A stretch of DNA of 64,000 bases. Source: Macrotrachela quadricornifera (Eukaryota; Rotifera; Eurotatoria; Philodinida; Philodinidae). Below are positions 48,579 to 59,564 of the stretch, piece after piece. Numbering within the stretch: position 1 is the stretch's first letter; the number at the start of each line of letters is the position of its first letter. The notes beneath the pieces were generated by a model, which was not told the DNA's origin, made no database searches, and was given only the letters and a program-made list of their open reading frames with translations. The translations under genes were made by a program, and so were the position numbers. The DNA lies in contig JAJEKB010021738.1 in assembly GCA_022393335.1 (NCBI GenBank), forward strand, positions 62,001 through 126,000, read 5' to 3'.

Positions 48579-48615
48579 ATACCTTGTCTGTCGATTCTTC
48601 GATCAGACAAGGTAT
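48579..48615. repeat. Strong hairpin
   Basis: ATACCTTGTCTG and CAGACAAGGTAT form a perfect 12-bp stem. The loop itself contains CGA-TTCT-TCG, extending the fold. It is not followed by a T run, and a terminator role is not relevant for a eukaryotic gene. Function unknown. Confidence 0.6.
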
Positions 48616-49621
48616 GAAACAAGTAATCTCAAACTTGAAGAAAAGGATTTAGCATTACACTTTGATTTATCTAGAAAACACAGCCAATATTTCTTAATAA
48701 AAATATGCAAACATTAGTTCGAACTTACACGACGAATATAAGCCGTTGCAGAACGACATTGAACATTTGATATCATATAAAGTTTTTAACAAATTCTGTA
48801 ATTTATTCGTCATTCTGTTTATTATATGAAAGTAAAATGTAATTTATACATGCGATTTAAATTCATTCGGAGTGCACTGATATTCGATAAATAAGTCATT
48901 TTGATAATATCGACCGAAAAGAAAGAGAGAAAAAATGAAGTCTAAATTATCTTTCTCATAGAACGTGTTAAGCAGATCATATCTATCCACTTCTTTCTTC
49001 CTTTCTGTAAGTAACTAAAGAAACGAATTTTTTGTCAAAGAAACAACAGGAGAGACGAACAAAAATTTCAAAAAAGTTAAATATTTTTCTTCTATATAAA
49101 GAAGTGAATTTTCAAACATTTTTCAAGACTTCCCATGTCAATCAATACAGCTATCCGTATTTTTACAGTATACGGCCGTTTAAGGGCCGTAACTTCATTA
49201 TGATAGAGCCGTATTTCTATGCCAGGTCATACGATCGTATTCGTTTCGTTTATGCGTCGTAAAGTAACTGTAAGCGGAACGTATAGGGGCTGTAATTTTC
49301 GACCTGGATTTTCAAGTCATTTTCAGAATTTTTTATTACAGAAGTATATTTTTTTAAAAATTCTGTATAGATAATTGTGCAGAACTTGATAAGTTCTGTC
49401 AAATTATGTAAAAATACCCATAAAAATATTTATTCACTTTTTGAATTATTAATGTCTTAATTTTTGTTCAAATTCAACACTCATTTAAACGTAATATGTG
49501 TACCATATACGAACAATTAATATTTCTTTTGAAATTGTAAATAATTTCATCTACCAAGCTTGATTGTATTATTGTTAATAAAACATACAAAAAAGAAAAA
49601 GAAATTATTAGAAGATATTGT
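48616..49621. other. Intergenic
   Basis: No firm gene. A possible first exon on the minus strand near 48770 (MISNVQCRSATAYIRR, then GTAAGT) has no convincing partner. 49165-49320 is compositionally odd, with the hairpin TACGGCC...GGCCGTA at about 49169-49190 and the pair CCAGGTC / GACCTGG at about 49223 and 49303. Confidence 0.35.
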
Positions 49622-49901
49622 TTAACCATTAGCATGTTCAGTTTTAGCATGATGCTCAGCAGCTTTTGTGGCTGCTTTATTTGCTTCAAATTCGAAATCC
49701 ATTCGTTCACTTGTTTTAGTATTTGGATCATTTGCTTTTTCAAGTTTATGAGCTTTTTTAACTTTTTCTATTCCAGCTTTAATTGCAGACACTTTATTTC
49801 TATAATTAAATTAATAGTCATTATTTTCTATAGATATTCAATATAACTTACTTATAATATACTGATTGGAGAGTGGAAGCAAGTATTTTAAAGTGTTTCA
49901 T
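49622..49901 (-). CDS. Small hydrophilic protein, two exons, ~75 aa
   Basis: Exon 1 (49901-49852) starts MKHFKILASTLQSVYY and ends at donor GTAAGT; a 52-nt intron (49851-49800) ends TTAATTATAG; exon 2 (49799-49622) continues in phase 2 to a TAA. The protein is charged and alanine/lysine-rich, with KAGIEKVKKAHKLEKAN in the middle and KAATKAAEHHAKTEHANG at the end, no cysteines and no membrane segment. It probably forms helices. Such hydrophilic Ala/Lys/Glu proteins include stress-related LEA-type proteins, but no 11-mer LEA repeat is seen, so the function stays open. Clean splice phases and coding composition support reality. The first exon and upstream DNA are duplicated in inverted orientation at 50115-50255. 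Confidence 0.65.
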
Positions 49902-50255
49902 TATAGAAGATCTAGTATTTGCTTATGACGTTGTAGATATGCAACTATAGGATTCATTAGATGCATCACAAGAAGAGGTACAAAACAGTACAATTCGTTT
50001 ATGGATTTCTCATTTCCACTGCAAGCAAACAGAAAGTACTTAAAAATTATATGTCAGCTTATAAAAACTATCGAAAGTGTTCAAGCACTTCCTATTTTTT
50101 CGCGGTAGAGAGAAGGAATCCATAAACGAATTGTACTGTTTTGTAGCGCTTGTTATGATGCGTCTAATGAACCCAATCATTACATATCTACAATGTCATA
50201 TGCAAATACTAGGCCTTCTACAATGAAGTACTTAAAAGTATTTGCTTCTAGTCTC
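49878..50255. repeat. Inverted duplication of promoter and first exon
   Basis: 49878-50010 and about 50115-50255 are reverse complements at roughly 80-85%: AATCCATAAACGAATTGTAC, CATATCTACAA and ATGAAGTACTTAAAAGTATT on the right match the left arm read backward. The left arm contains the start of the 75-aa gene; the right arm holds a mirror start that stops after 11 codons. The centre is about 50065. Confidence 0.8.
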
Positions 50256-51307
50256 TGAGAAAAATAGATCTACCTATTAATAGTTGGATGTTATAAATTG
50301 CATATTTACATGCTAAATTATTCATTCATTACTGAGTATAATAACTTGAAAAGGGATAAAATCTATAAATAGTTGTAAAGGTGTGAGACTAATATTGTCA
50401 AACAACTGAAATTTTAAAGTTAAAATCAAGTTAATTTATTTTTATTATACAGTCAAATAAAATGTGAATGAAAATGAACTATAATAAACGAGAATTGAAT
50501 GTATCTCAACGTTAACAAATCTTTTTGTTCTTAGCTATTTGTGTAAACGTGTTCGTATGTTATTATTCTAATGAAGAAAAGAGATCATGAAATGAGTTGC
50601 AACTTGACTTCTTTCGTCATCGTTCATCATAGAAATTACACGCATCAATCACAGTTTGGTTACACATATAAACATGACTATGTACAATAAAATATGCTCT
50701 TTTTCCTTCTCGTCTATATCAATCAAGAACATGTATCATAGTCTATAAATATCCTTTTATGCACACATATTGTTATGGTTGGTTGGATGTATTAATGATT
50801 AAAGGTCAATCTATTTGGATAATAGTACTCATTAGTTTACTTCTTTTGATACAGTTCTACCTATATTATTTGACCCGTTTTATCATGTCTCAAACAAACA
50901 TTTGTAAAAATACTTTTTCTCAGATAATCTGAAGAATATCAACGAATTTTTGTTTTCCGATTAATGGAAATGAGAAATCTTTAATTGAACTAGCCGTACA
51001 GAGATAGATTGAATGCATGGAAATCTGTCTTAGGATTGGTTGAGCCATATAATGGACGAACCATCGAGAAGTTCTACATCAGAGTGAGCGGTGCCATGTT
51101 CTGTTACCTTTACTTCTGGTGCACCTAATACCATCATGAAATATTTGTTAAATTTATTCTTAATCGGAATTTGATGTATCATTCAGCATTAAAGAAACGT
51201 ATGCTCGAAATAGTATCACATTTAATTCGAGAACGAAATTGTTTTTTTTATGTCGTTCGATGATAATGAAGGAACTACAAGTCAGTAGCTGAAAGAATGA
51301 GAACGCA
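50256..51307. other. Intergenic, nothing recognised
   Basis: About 1 kb of AT-rich DNA without a supported gene or repeat. Confidence 0.35.
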
Positions 51308-52790
51308 TTTAGTCCTAAATCGATATGTCGGAGTTTTTTCAAGGAAACTCTTATTGTTTTGTACCAAATGAAAGATCTCGTTGAGATAAGCATTTTTGCT
51401 GACGAAACCAACTATTTTTCCACGGACGAAGAAAACGTTAAAACAGATCAACATTCGACGTTTTTAGATCTAAATTGTTTCTATGTTTCATTTAATACAT
51501 TACTTGTTGTCATATAAAGACAATAAAAAAAAAGTAGTTTTTTTACTTCGTTTAGTAGACTATACGATCCTCTAACATTGCTATAAATATCAAGTTTTTT
51601 GCATCAGTTCTTCTGACTTTATAGTCGAAAAAGGATTTTTAATCATCTCGAAAGCTCATCTTTAGTCTATTAGGCATGTTCAGTGTTGATCTTATATCTC
51701 TTCAACGACAAGAGTAAACATCGCCATTTATTTCACCATAAAGAGCTCTTTATATTAGCTAAAAATGCACTCATTACAGCTGAGAAAACATTGAGGGAAG
51801 ACAAGTCATGAACACACACACAGTATCGAAGTACTGATTTTGACTAGAAATTAGTAGTATTTCGAGTATTCGTATTTGAAGTCTAGTTAAAATTTAAAAA
51901 GAACAATGCTATATTGCTGAGTATCCCTAAGGAACGGGTCAAAAATGAATTTATTCAAAACCCAGTTTTGCCTGAATAGACATATTTCTTTTAGAGTTAT
52001 AATAAAATATTAAAGGTTGGGAAGTCATTTGCTACTGCCAAAATTACGTTTTAAACGAATTCTTTTTTTGACTCATGCCTGAGGTGTAACTCCAGCTGAG
52101 TTTTTCAAGAAAAATAAAAGTTGTCGTACAGTTTTCAAATATGCATAGATTGACTCAATTTTTCAGGGTGAGCACAAGTATAGCATTGGTTTTATTTTAT
52201 TGTAACTAGATTTCAAAGATGAATACTCGAAATACTACTGGTTTTAAGTCAAAATCAGTACTTCGATATTGTGTGTGTGTTCGTGACTTGTCTCCCTTCA
52301 ATGTTTTGTCATCTGTAATGAGTACATTCTGTAGCTAATATAAAGAGCTCTTTATTGTAAAAAAATGATGATGTTTACTCTTGCCGTTGAAGAAATATAA
52401 GATCACCTCGAACATGCCTAATAGACTAAAGATGAGTTTTTGAGATGATTGAAAATCCTTTTTCGACTATAAAGTTAGAAGAACTGATGCAAAAAACATG
52501 ATATTTATAGCAGTGTTAGAGGATCGTATAGCTTACTAGATAGTGTAAAAAAGAAACTTTTTTTTTATTGTTTTTATATGACTACAAGTAATATATTAAA
52601 TTAAACATAGAAGCAATTTAGATCTAAAAACGTCGAATATTAACCTTGTTCCAACTTTTTATTCCTCCGTGGAAAAATAGCTGATATCGTCAGCAAAAAT
52701 GTTTATCTCAGCGAGACTTTTTATTTTATATAAGATAGTAAGAGTTTCCTTCGAAAAAACTTCAACAGATCAATGTAGGATTAAATGCAC
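51308..52790. repeat. 1.48-kb palindrome (foldback element), ~600-bp arms
   Basis: Left arm 51308-51915 and right arm 52195-52790 are diverged inverted copies around a centre near 52046. Matching phrases include GCATTTAGTCCTA with AGGATTAAATGC at the ends, ATTTTTCCACGGACGAA with the right-arm CTCCGTGGAAAAATAG, and TCGAAGTACTGATTTTGACT with AGTCAAAATCAGTACTTCGA. The 280-bp centre is unique. There is no transposase, and frames inside the arms have no motifs. Confidence 0.85.
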
Positions 52791-53322
52791 CCTCGTCGTC
52801 TATGTGATGATAAATCACACATGTCAGTATTCTATTTCCTGTTCTTTTTTTATTGAAGGAAAATGAGAAGAATTTATATTCTCTATCTTTATGTAAATAT
52901 CAGATCCTCACCACATCTTCAATTAATATATATTAATATTGTCACGAATAGATAAAATATTGTATTTTCGATGCAAAAATATTTTAAAGATTTTTCAAAC
53001 CGTTGAGATAACACTCCATAATAAAATGTTATTTTTTCAAACAAATAAAATTTGACAAGTGTAATTTTCATGACAGAACTATTTATTTGCTGTCATATTT
53101 CCCTTCACGTCATTCTTTGGAAGATATTGACACATTTAGTCATAATATATAAGTAATGTTAGATTTCTATCTCACATAATAAAACAACTCATTTTTCTTT
53201 GTTTTGTGCTCGTAGAATCAAAAAAATGATTTTTATGATAAGTGAAACAAAAGATATAACAGTTAATAATGGCAACGTTGGAGATCTAATGGAAATAGGA
53301 AAAAAAACGTGGAAATTGTAAA
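52791..53322. other. Intergenic upstream of the 219-aa gene
   Basis: No feature recognised apart from the expected promoter of the gene starting at 53323. The short frame near 53225-53321 is not supported. Confidence 0.35.
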
Positions 53323-53982
53323 ATGCAATGGCTGATTAGCTTACAAATTTTAACTATATTTTTTATTTTTTTATTAGTTGGAACATTCTTTCTTTTTAAT
53401 CGTCCAATAATTAAAGAAAATCAATATTTTACAAATATTACACAGAATATTACTCAAGTAAAAGAAGATATTGTAACTTTATATGCATTGGATCCAATTG
53501 CTCACAGTTTTTGCTTCGATGATGGAAAATATGGTCGAATATTTTTGAATCGAAGTGTTTATAATAGATGCAGTGATATTGATTTCAATAATTACAATGA
53601 CGGTAGCTTTACCGTCGGTAAAGAAGGTGGGAAATTTGGTATTATTATAGATTTGGGCTCTGCTGCAGATTTGCAGAATAAGTACAAGTATCGGGAAACA
53701 ATGGGAGATGGTCATGGCTTTGCATCAATCCATCGACAAAATAAGACAATTCTTATTCTTGAAGGTGCACCATATAAACAGATGTTTCAACCGATGGAAG
53801 AATCTGATGAACTATTTCAACAAGAAAAGCCAATAGCAAAGGCCACCATTAATCTTGGACATATTTACATTCTTCGAATTACTTATCTTGATGAACCAGC
53901 TTTTGAGCGCATCGCCAATTTGATAGTAATCGCATACAAACCTAATGAATGGGTTACAATTCGATGGGACGTTATTACATAG
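53323..53982 (+). CDS. Single-pass membrane or secreted protein of unknown family (219 aa)
   Basis: An intronless frame. Residues 4-26 (LISLQILTIFFIFLLVGTFFLF) form a signal anchor or uncleaved signal, so the remainder is probably extracellular or lumenal. The body has an orderly set of blocks: FCFDDGKYGRIFLNRSVYNRC, FTVGKEGGKFGIIIDLGSA, MGDGHGFASIHRQNKTILIL, and near the C-terminus EWVTIRWDV. Several N-x-S/T sites occur (for example NITQNIT and NRS). Two cysteines (in SFCF and NRCSD) could pair. No known family or catalytic motif is recognised. Codon use is clearly less AT-extreme than in GT32 or GH32, closer to the neighbouring phosphatase. A poly(A) signal AATAAAAG lies about 110 bp after the stop. 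Confidence 0.8.
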   Translation: MQWLISLQILTIFFIFLLVGTFFLFNRPIIKENQYFTNITQNITQVKEDIVTLYALDPIAHSFCFDDGKYGRIFLNRSVYNRCSDIDFNNYNDGSFTVGKEGGKFGIIIDLGSAADLQNKYKYRETMGDGHGFASIHRQNKTILILEGAPYKQMFQPMEESDELFQQEKPIAKATINLGHIYILRITYLDEPAFERIANLIVIAYKPNEWVTIRWDVIT

Positions 53983-54375
53983 TTATATGAATACCAATAT
54001 TATTTACTAATATAACGTACTTGTTTTAGCATCTTTAACGCTTGTACAACCTTATATATTCACATACTTAATAATTGATAACGCTTAATTCTCAATAAAA
54101 GTTTACAAATCAATACTATTTGTTTTTTTTTATTCACTATGATTTTGCAGAAAATAAAATATGTCACAAGATTCCACCTAAAAGCCTCTGTACTATGCGA
54201 AAACTTGTTTTAATATATTTTGTTTATTGAATACAACATATCAGATGATAGAAAAACAATTCTCATCGATCATTACATTGCAATCAAGAACAGTAATATA
54301 AATTTCACATATGTATTGGATACTAAGATAACTATCTTTAGCAGTTTCTAATACTTCATGTAGAATAAACTTGAT
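53983..54375. terminator. Transcript-end region between convergent genes
   Basis: The 219-aa gene (plus) and the phosphatase (minus) converge here. CTCAATAAAAGT at about 54090 is a likely poly(A) signal for the first. AT-rich otherwise. Confidence 0.45.
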
Positions 54376-54957
54376 TTACGAAAATTTAAAATCTGTCTTC
54401 TCGAAACGAAGTAGTTGTTGGAGAAATCCCAAGTTAGGACACACACATGGACGTGCTTGATGTACATGTAAAGTAGCTTCGGCTGCACCAATATGACGTA
54501 CAGCCATCAAATAGGCAGCAACTATTGCAGCCGAACGAGATACACCTGCAGCACAATGAACTAAAACAGCTCCATTATCAGCTTGTAAAGATTTATGAAT
54601 GAAATCGAGTGCTACGGGAAAGTGAGCAGAAATGTCATAATTATCTAGATCATGACTATGTAGTGCGAGAAGAGTCACATGTGGATAACCAACAGTAGTG
54701 AAGAAGTCAGCAGGATAACATGTAGATCCTGTCATGTCTAGTACATATTTGATGTTGTGTCGCTTCAGTTTTTCCAAATTACGGGCATCAGGTGCAGAAC
54801 CCAAAAATAAACGTTCACAAATCAATGATGGCGTTTCATCGTCATCTTCTAAAAGCTTTCCAAACATTGTCGAATACAAACGACGAGCTTCTTTTGTAAA
54901 CATTTCATTTTCCTCAGAAGAATCGAACTTAGAGTAAATATTGGATATAGAAGACAT
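54376..54957 (-). CDS. Dual-specificity protein phosphatase
   Basis: A 193-aa single-exon gene for a DUSP, which removes phosphate from Tyr and Ser/Thr of proteins. The signature HCAAGVSRSA places the nucleophile at Cys135 and the phosphate-binding Arg at 141. The general acid Asp is in HSHDLDNYD (103 or 105). The domain starts at ICERLFLGSAPDARN (46-60), as in typical atypical-DUSP members, with the usual IKYVLDMTG strand and the AYLM and ARPCVCPNLGFLQQL helices after the P-loop. No MAPK-docking (rhodanese) domain is present, and the first 40 residues are acidic and probably disordered. The ATG at 54957 is the only upstream start in frame. The substrate cannot be predicted; it is an ordinary eukaryotic signalling gene. 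Confidence 0.94.
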   Translation of the reverse strand: MSSISNIYSKFDSSEENEMFTKEARRLYSTMFGKLLEDDDETPSLICERLFLGSAPDARNLEKLKRHNIKYVLDMTGSTCYPADFFTTVGYPHVTLLALHSHDLDNYDISAHFPVALDFIHKSLQADNGAVLVHCAAGVSRSAAIVAAYLMAVRHIGAAEATLHVHQARPCVCPNLGFLQQLLRFEKTDFKFS

Positions 54958-55222
54958 ACTCCTAATGCATTTAAAAGAAAAAAAAGAAGATATTTATGAA
55001 TATAAATTTTTTCTTTTCAATAAGAATTACTTTAAATACAGTTGATAAACATTAGTGAATACTGACGCACGATGGCGTATATATGACACATGAATTAAAC
55101 ATAAAAACATGCTTTTTTTTCTCTTTCTGTAATCAGAGGAGAAGGACAAAATCTTTTCTTTTCTTTTCTTTTCTCTTCAAAAAATAACATGCAGTACATG
55201 AATCATCCGAATCTTTTGCTTG

Positions 55223-56900
55223 TTATATGACAAGATTATTCTCACTCTCCTCGTATATATCTACATCCAGCTGTAACTCATCTCCATCTTGTAAAAGAGT
55301 CAACATAAGATCGTGATTAAATCAAATTATATCACAAATATAAAAGTAGAAACAATGTTTTGAAATCATTGATAACTTGTATATAAGAACTGATCTTACT
55401 AGTTGAAGAGAAATTACGAATCAATTATTTAAATATTCCAAAATTTAGAGTCAAGTATCATTTTAACATAATCAAAGAGATTCCGAATCAAAAGAAGGAT
55501 CTTCTTTCTGAGGATGTCACTAGTAACATTCGGGTTTCAAGTATGGATGATGTGCATCATACAGTCTCTAATGAACTATGAATATCCTGAAAAACGTTTG
55601 CGCCCATAGCTTATTAGAGCTGAGATACTACATTTTGGCGACATTTTTTAACAGGATGCCATGGTTCCCCTCAAGAAAGTGAGAACAGCCGATTTTTCTC
55701 ATTTTCTGGAAAGATTTTCATCTATCTTGGATACCGCATGAGTACAACAGATGTCATTTATTTTATTAGTTAAATCTCGTTTAATAGAATTATTTAATCA
55801 AAGTTTATGTAATATTAGGTATGATGAATATGGCAGAGACGAAATTATATTAATGCTTTCTTCTGTCAAAATAATGAATAACATAGGATAAATCTGCAGT
55901 CAATGATGATCATCAAGCAGTCTTGTACATTTTGAACCTGACGTCTTTATTTGTATTAACATCACATCTTAGTGAGCTTTTTTTATTAAGTTCTCAGAAA
56001 AATTGAAATTGAATTTTTACCATAGAAGGATACATGGAAGTCTTCTTTTTCAGAATGTGTATGACTCTTTGCAAAATCTATAGATTTCGACAGATTTATT
56101 GGTGAAACCTTAGAAATACTATCGTCTTTTTTGGTTGATGGATCAATTCGTTGTAATAAAAAATCGTCGCGTACAAATTCATGGTATATACTAGATAATA
56201 AGAAAAAGAGAGGGAGACAAAAATAGTTAAATTAAAAGACATGACCTAATTCATTAATATGTTTATCATTTATTTCAACAGCGTCACATGAGCTTTATTG
56301 ATCACTCCAAGAAATGTCAATATTCACTTAAAAATGTCCAAGAATTAAATCATAAGATTAACAATTACAATAAATATTTTAAGTGATGAATCGTTATTGA
56401 CCAGTTAGATCAAATTCTAAATAGCACACTACTTTATTATTTAATCATTTACTAGACGTAGAATCATACTTTGAAAGTATAAAATAGGTTGTAGAAGAAA
56501 GCTGTGAGATCAAATTCTTATTTTTTTCTTAAAAGTTCCTAGGGAAATATTTTATTCATAATTCTCTATGTAATGTAGCCTGATTTGTTCTCAAAGGTTA
56601 AAAACTAAGTGTCACTTTCGATCAGGTACATCGAATGAATCTTTCGAAAAAATTCGGTATGAAAGATAGATACACCAACCGGTTAGATTAACCATCTCAA
56701 TTTAATTATTGTTGTTTCTCTCTCTCTCTTACCATCCAGTATATACTATCAACTTGTGCGCGACATATTGATATAACGTTGGTTTTTGGGATAATTTGAT
56801 GTTTTTCTTTAAATTGTCTTCAAAATCAGCTTTCTCGAGTATATCATTTTCACATTGAATAAGTTTATTGTTCTCGAAAAGGGTTAACAAGAAAAAAAAT
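55223..56900 (-). CDS. Three-exon gene of unknown function (5' end not found)
   Basis: Three coding blocks on the minus strand splice in phase. Block 1 (56900-56733), after acceptor TGTGTACAG, includes LFENNKLIQCENDILEKAD and LYQYVAHKLIVYTG, then donor GTAAGA. Block 2 (56190-56021) continues IYHEFVRDDFLLQRIDPS to EDFHVSFY, donor GTAAAA. Block 3 (55287-55223), after acceptor TTTTACAAG, encodes DGDELQLDVDIYEESENN and a stop. The phases (2 and 1) agree, which chance would rarely give. Introns of 542 and 733 nt are long for this window. The 5' exon with the start codon was not identified, so the gene may extend above 56900. The acidic C-terminus is notable, but no family is recognised. A decayed gene cannot be excluded. 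Confidence 0.55.
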
Positions 56901-57707
56901 CTGTACACACACAAGAGTCAAAGTATAGAATTTAGTATATAGATAATATAGAATCACTCTTTCTAGAAAAGAAGACAAAAAGTCATCTACACAATATATG
57001 TATCATGATAAATAGATATATTTATTCACAAAGTCTTGAATAAAAAGAGAAGAAGAACAAAACATATTTTTTTGAGGTTCATAATCACATAAGTAAGGGA
57101 AAAGATCTAGATTGGTGTGATAAACTTGCTGTGACAAACAATTAGGAGAACATACTGTTCTTTCGAAATCTTATACATCCATAATATGAACGAACTCTAT
57201 CTAGTGTCGTTGAAATAAAATACACCTCTCAAGTTTCTCTATATCCAGTCGCTCCGGGACTTAAAGTCACAAATTTATCCCATCCTCAAGGGCCATATAC
57301 TAGATCGAAGATCCTTTTTTTTCGAGTATATCATTTACGCGGACAAATCTTATTCAATATAAAAGAGACAGTTTTTTTTTCTCTCAGGCAAATATTTGCG
57401 ACTGTATTGTAATAAAATTCGATATTTAAATTTCGCTTTTGTTTCAATAAAAAACTTAAATCTTTGATTTTAATTAGCAATAATCTATTTGGATTATGAA
57501 TATGAACTGCAAATAAACATACATTAAAAACTCAAGCTCTAAGGTTACTCTACAATTTAAAGAACACCTCGATAGGTTTATTTTCATATTCTCATATTAA
57601 AAATCTTTCTACGTAAAGACTATTCTCGATCAATACATAGATTCTGATTGAATTCCATGGTTCTAAAGTAGATTGATAAAACTCGTTTTATTTAATCATA
57701 ATAAATT
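56901..57707. other. Intergenic
   Basis: No clear gene; a missing 5' exon of the upstream three-exon gene may lie here. AT-rich. Confidence 0.3.
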
Positions 57708-58619
57708 TCATACTAAATATAAGAAAAAAAAAATTTGATCTAAATTTCGTAAATTTCGATATTTCCATATAAAAATAATTAACAAAATGCTAATAGATAT
57801 AAATATTTTTGGACTTTCATTAATTTTATTTAAAATAAATCCATCAATTGAATGCCATGATCTACCAGTATAGTGAATAATATAATTCATTGTTTCATTT
57901 TCTGATAGAATCCATAAAGAATTATTTTTATTATTTATTAATTTAATATATTTTCTAAGAGTACGAGTTAAAAAAATTGATCCAGTTGAAAAAACTTCTA
58001 AATAAGGAAGTATATATATTCTTTTATAAAATTTTGGTAAGACAATATCATGAAGTATTAAATTAATTATATATGAAGATTTTTGTGCAATTAAAAAATG
58101 ATTTATTAATGATAAACCATTTGATGAACGTGGAATTAAAAATGATACATTTGATAAAAGAAGTTTTTCAATATTTTTTGAACATGGAAATACATCTAAA
58201 TCAGCATATATTCCACCTTGATTATGAAGAATTATTAATCGACCTAAATCAGCACGTTGAATTGAATATGGATAAGATTTATATATTGTATATAAATATT
58301 TATATTCAGTTTTAGTAAATAATTCTTCTATATCTTTATCTGTCCATAAACGAATTTTATAATTAGGATAAAATTGTTTCCATTGTAAATGAGAATTATT
58401 AATTGGATATGTTAATAAATTTTGATTTTTCCACATTTGATGAATAATTCGTGGTATTGTACTAGTAGTTTTATTTAAATTAATATTAAATAAATTTGAA
58501 TCAATTCCTTGAAATTCTTCTATAATTGTTATTAAAATTAATAAAATTTGCCATAATAAAATAAATATTCCAATTAATAAAATTATCCATAAAAAAAGTT
58601 TTTTTCCAATACTAAACAT
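57708..58619 (-). CDS. GT32-type glycosyltransferase (OCH1/SUR1-like), membrane-bound
   Basis: An intronless 303-aa protein. Residues 8-33 form a signal anchor (LFLWIILLIGIFILLWQILL) typical of Golgi type II enzymes. The domain has the GT32 signature in order: IPRIIHQMWK (55-64), the YPNYKIRLWTDKDI block (84-97), and RADLGRLIILHNQGGIYADLDV (122-143), where D140-L-D142 is the metal-binding DXD of the sugar-nucleotide site. GRSWHS near 250 recalls the WH motif of mannosyl-inositolphosphoceramide synthases (SUR1/CSH1) and alpha-1,6-mannosyltransferases (OCH1). A second hydrophobic segment (IFISISILLIIFIW, about 271-284) near the C-terminus is shared with the SUR1 type. Donor and acceptor cannot be read from the sequence. 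A fungal or bacterial source is plausible; the codons are extremely AT-rich. Confidence 0.88.
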   Translation of the reverse strand: MFSIGKKLFLWIILLIGIFILLWQILLILITIIEEFQGIDSNLFNINLNKTTSTIPRIIHQMWKNQNLLTYPINNSHLQWKQFYPNYKIRLWTDKDIEELFTKTEYKYLYTIYKSYPYSIQRADLGRLIILHNQGGIYADLDVFPCSKNIEKLLLSNVSFLIPRSSNGLSLINHFLIAQKSSYIINLILHDIVLPKFYKRIYILPYLEVFSTGSIFLTRTLRKYIKLINNKNNSLWILSENETMNYIIHYTGRSWHSIDGFILNKINESPKIFISISILLIIFIWKYRNLRNLDQIFFFLYLV

Positions 58620-59564
58620 TTATTTAATCAGTATAGAACATGTATATAGATGTACGATTGACTCGTCAATGAACGTTTTTTAAAAAAAGCATCTAAAAAT
58701 TGTGAATCATCATCACCGATCGAAGCAATGGTTTACATCTTTATTCATGTCTCATTATTTTCTTTTCTCTATCTACGATAAGTAAGAATGTCGACTAGTT
58801 TTTTATAGCAAAGAAACAAATATAAAGAGAATCAAGTTACGTGTATTAGGAAAAAAAATCGAGAAAGAGAGAGAATGACTAAAATGAACATGAGTTCAAC
58901 ACATTTAGAATAAATTGGATTTACTAAATTATTTATTGTAAGCTGAAGAAAATGAAATTAATTTGAAGAACAATTGTTAATTTTCTAGTAAACAAACCCT
59001 TTTTCATAATTATTTATAATTGATTAATTAAAATCCGACTTTTTTTTTCAATAATAAGAAAATCTTGATAAAATATTGTACCCGTAGAGAAAAGAAATGT
59101 TTGAATTGGTTACTATAGTTTATTTCTTTTTCTGTTCAAATAAAGAAAAAAAAAAAAGGAAATAACACTTTAGATAAGCCTACACATCGTTCTTTATATA
59201 TTTCCTTAACATGGAATAAAAAAAAAGGACGGCAAAAAATAATTTTTATTAGAGAACAATGAGAAACAAAAAAAAATCATGTTGATTATCATTCTGATTA
59301 TTTTAATCAGAATTTCTAAAAAGAAATCTGATGCATAATGTATTCCAGATAAAAGTCATTTGTTAAAAAACATTTTGTGTAGTTCATATATACTTTCCAA
59401 AGAAAATATTAAATATATAAATTATAAGTTAATATTTCTCTCATCTCTTCTATTACCCTACAGACATTAACAATTGAGAGAAAAAAAAAACATTAGATGC
59501 ATTTCCGCTGCCACTAAGATTAATAATGATTAGACTTTTATGCATCTGTTTTGGTAAGTTTATA
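58620..59564. other. Intergenic, AT-rich
   Basis: About 950 bp with no gene or repeat recognised. It should contain the promoter of the glycosyltransferase gene. Confidence 0.35.

Noticed and set aside
48579..48615. Rho-independent terminator
   Set aside because: No U-run follows and the genome is eukaryotic; listed only as a hairpin.
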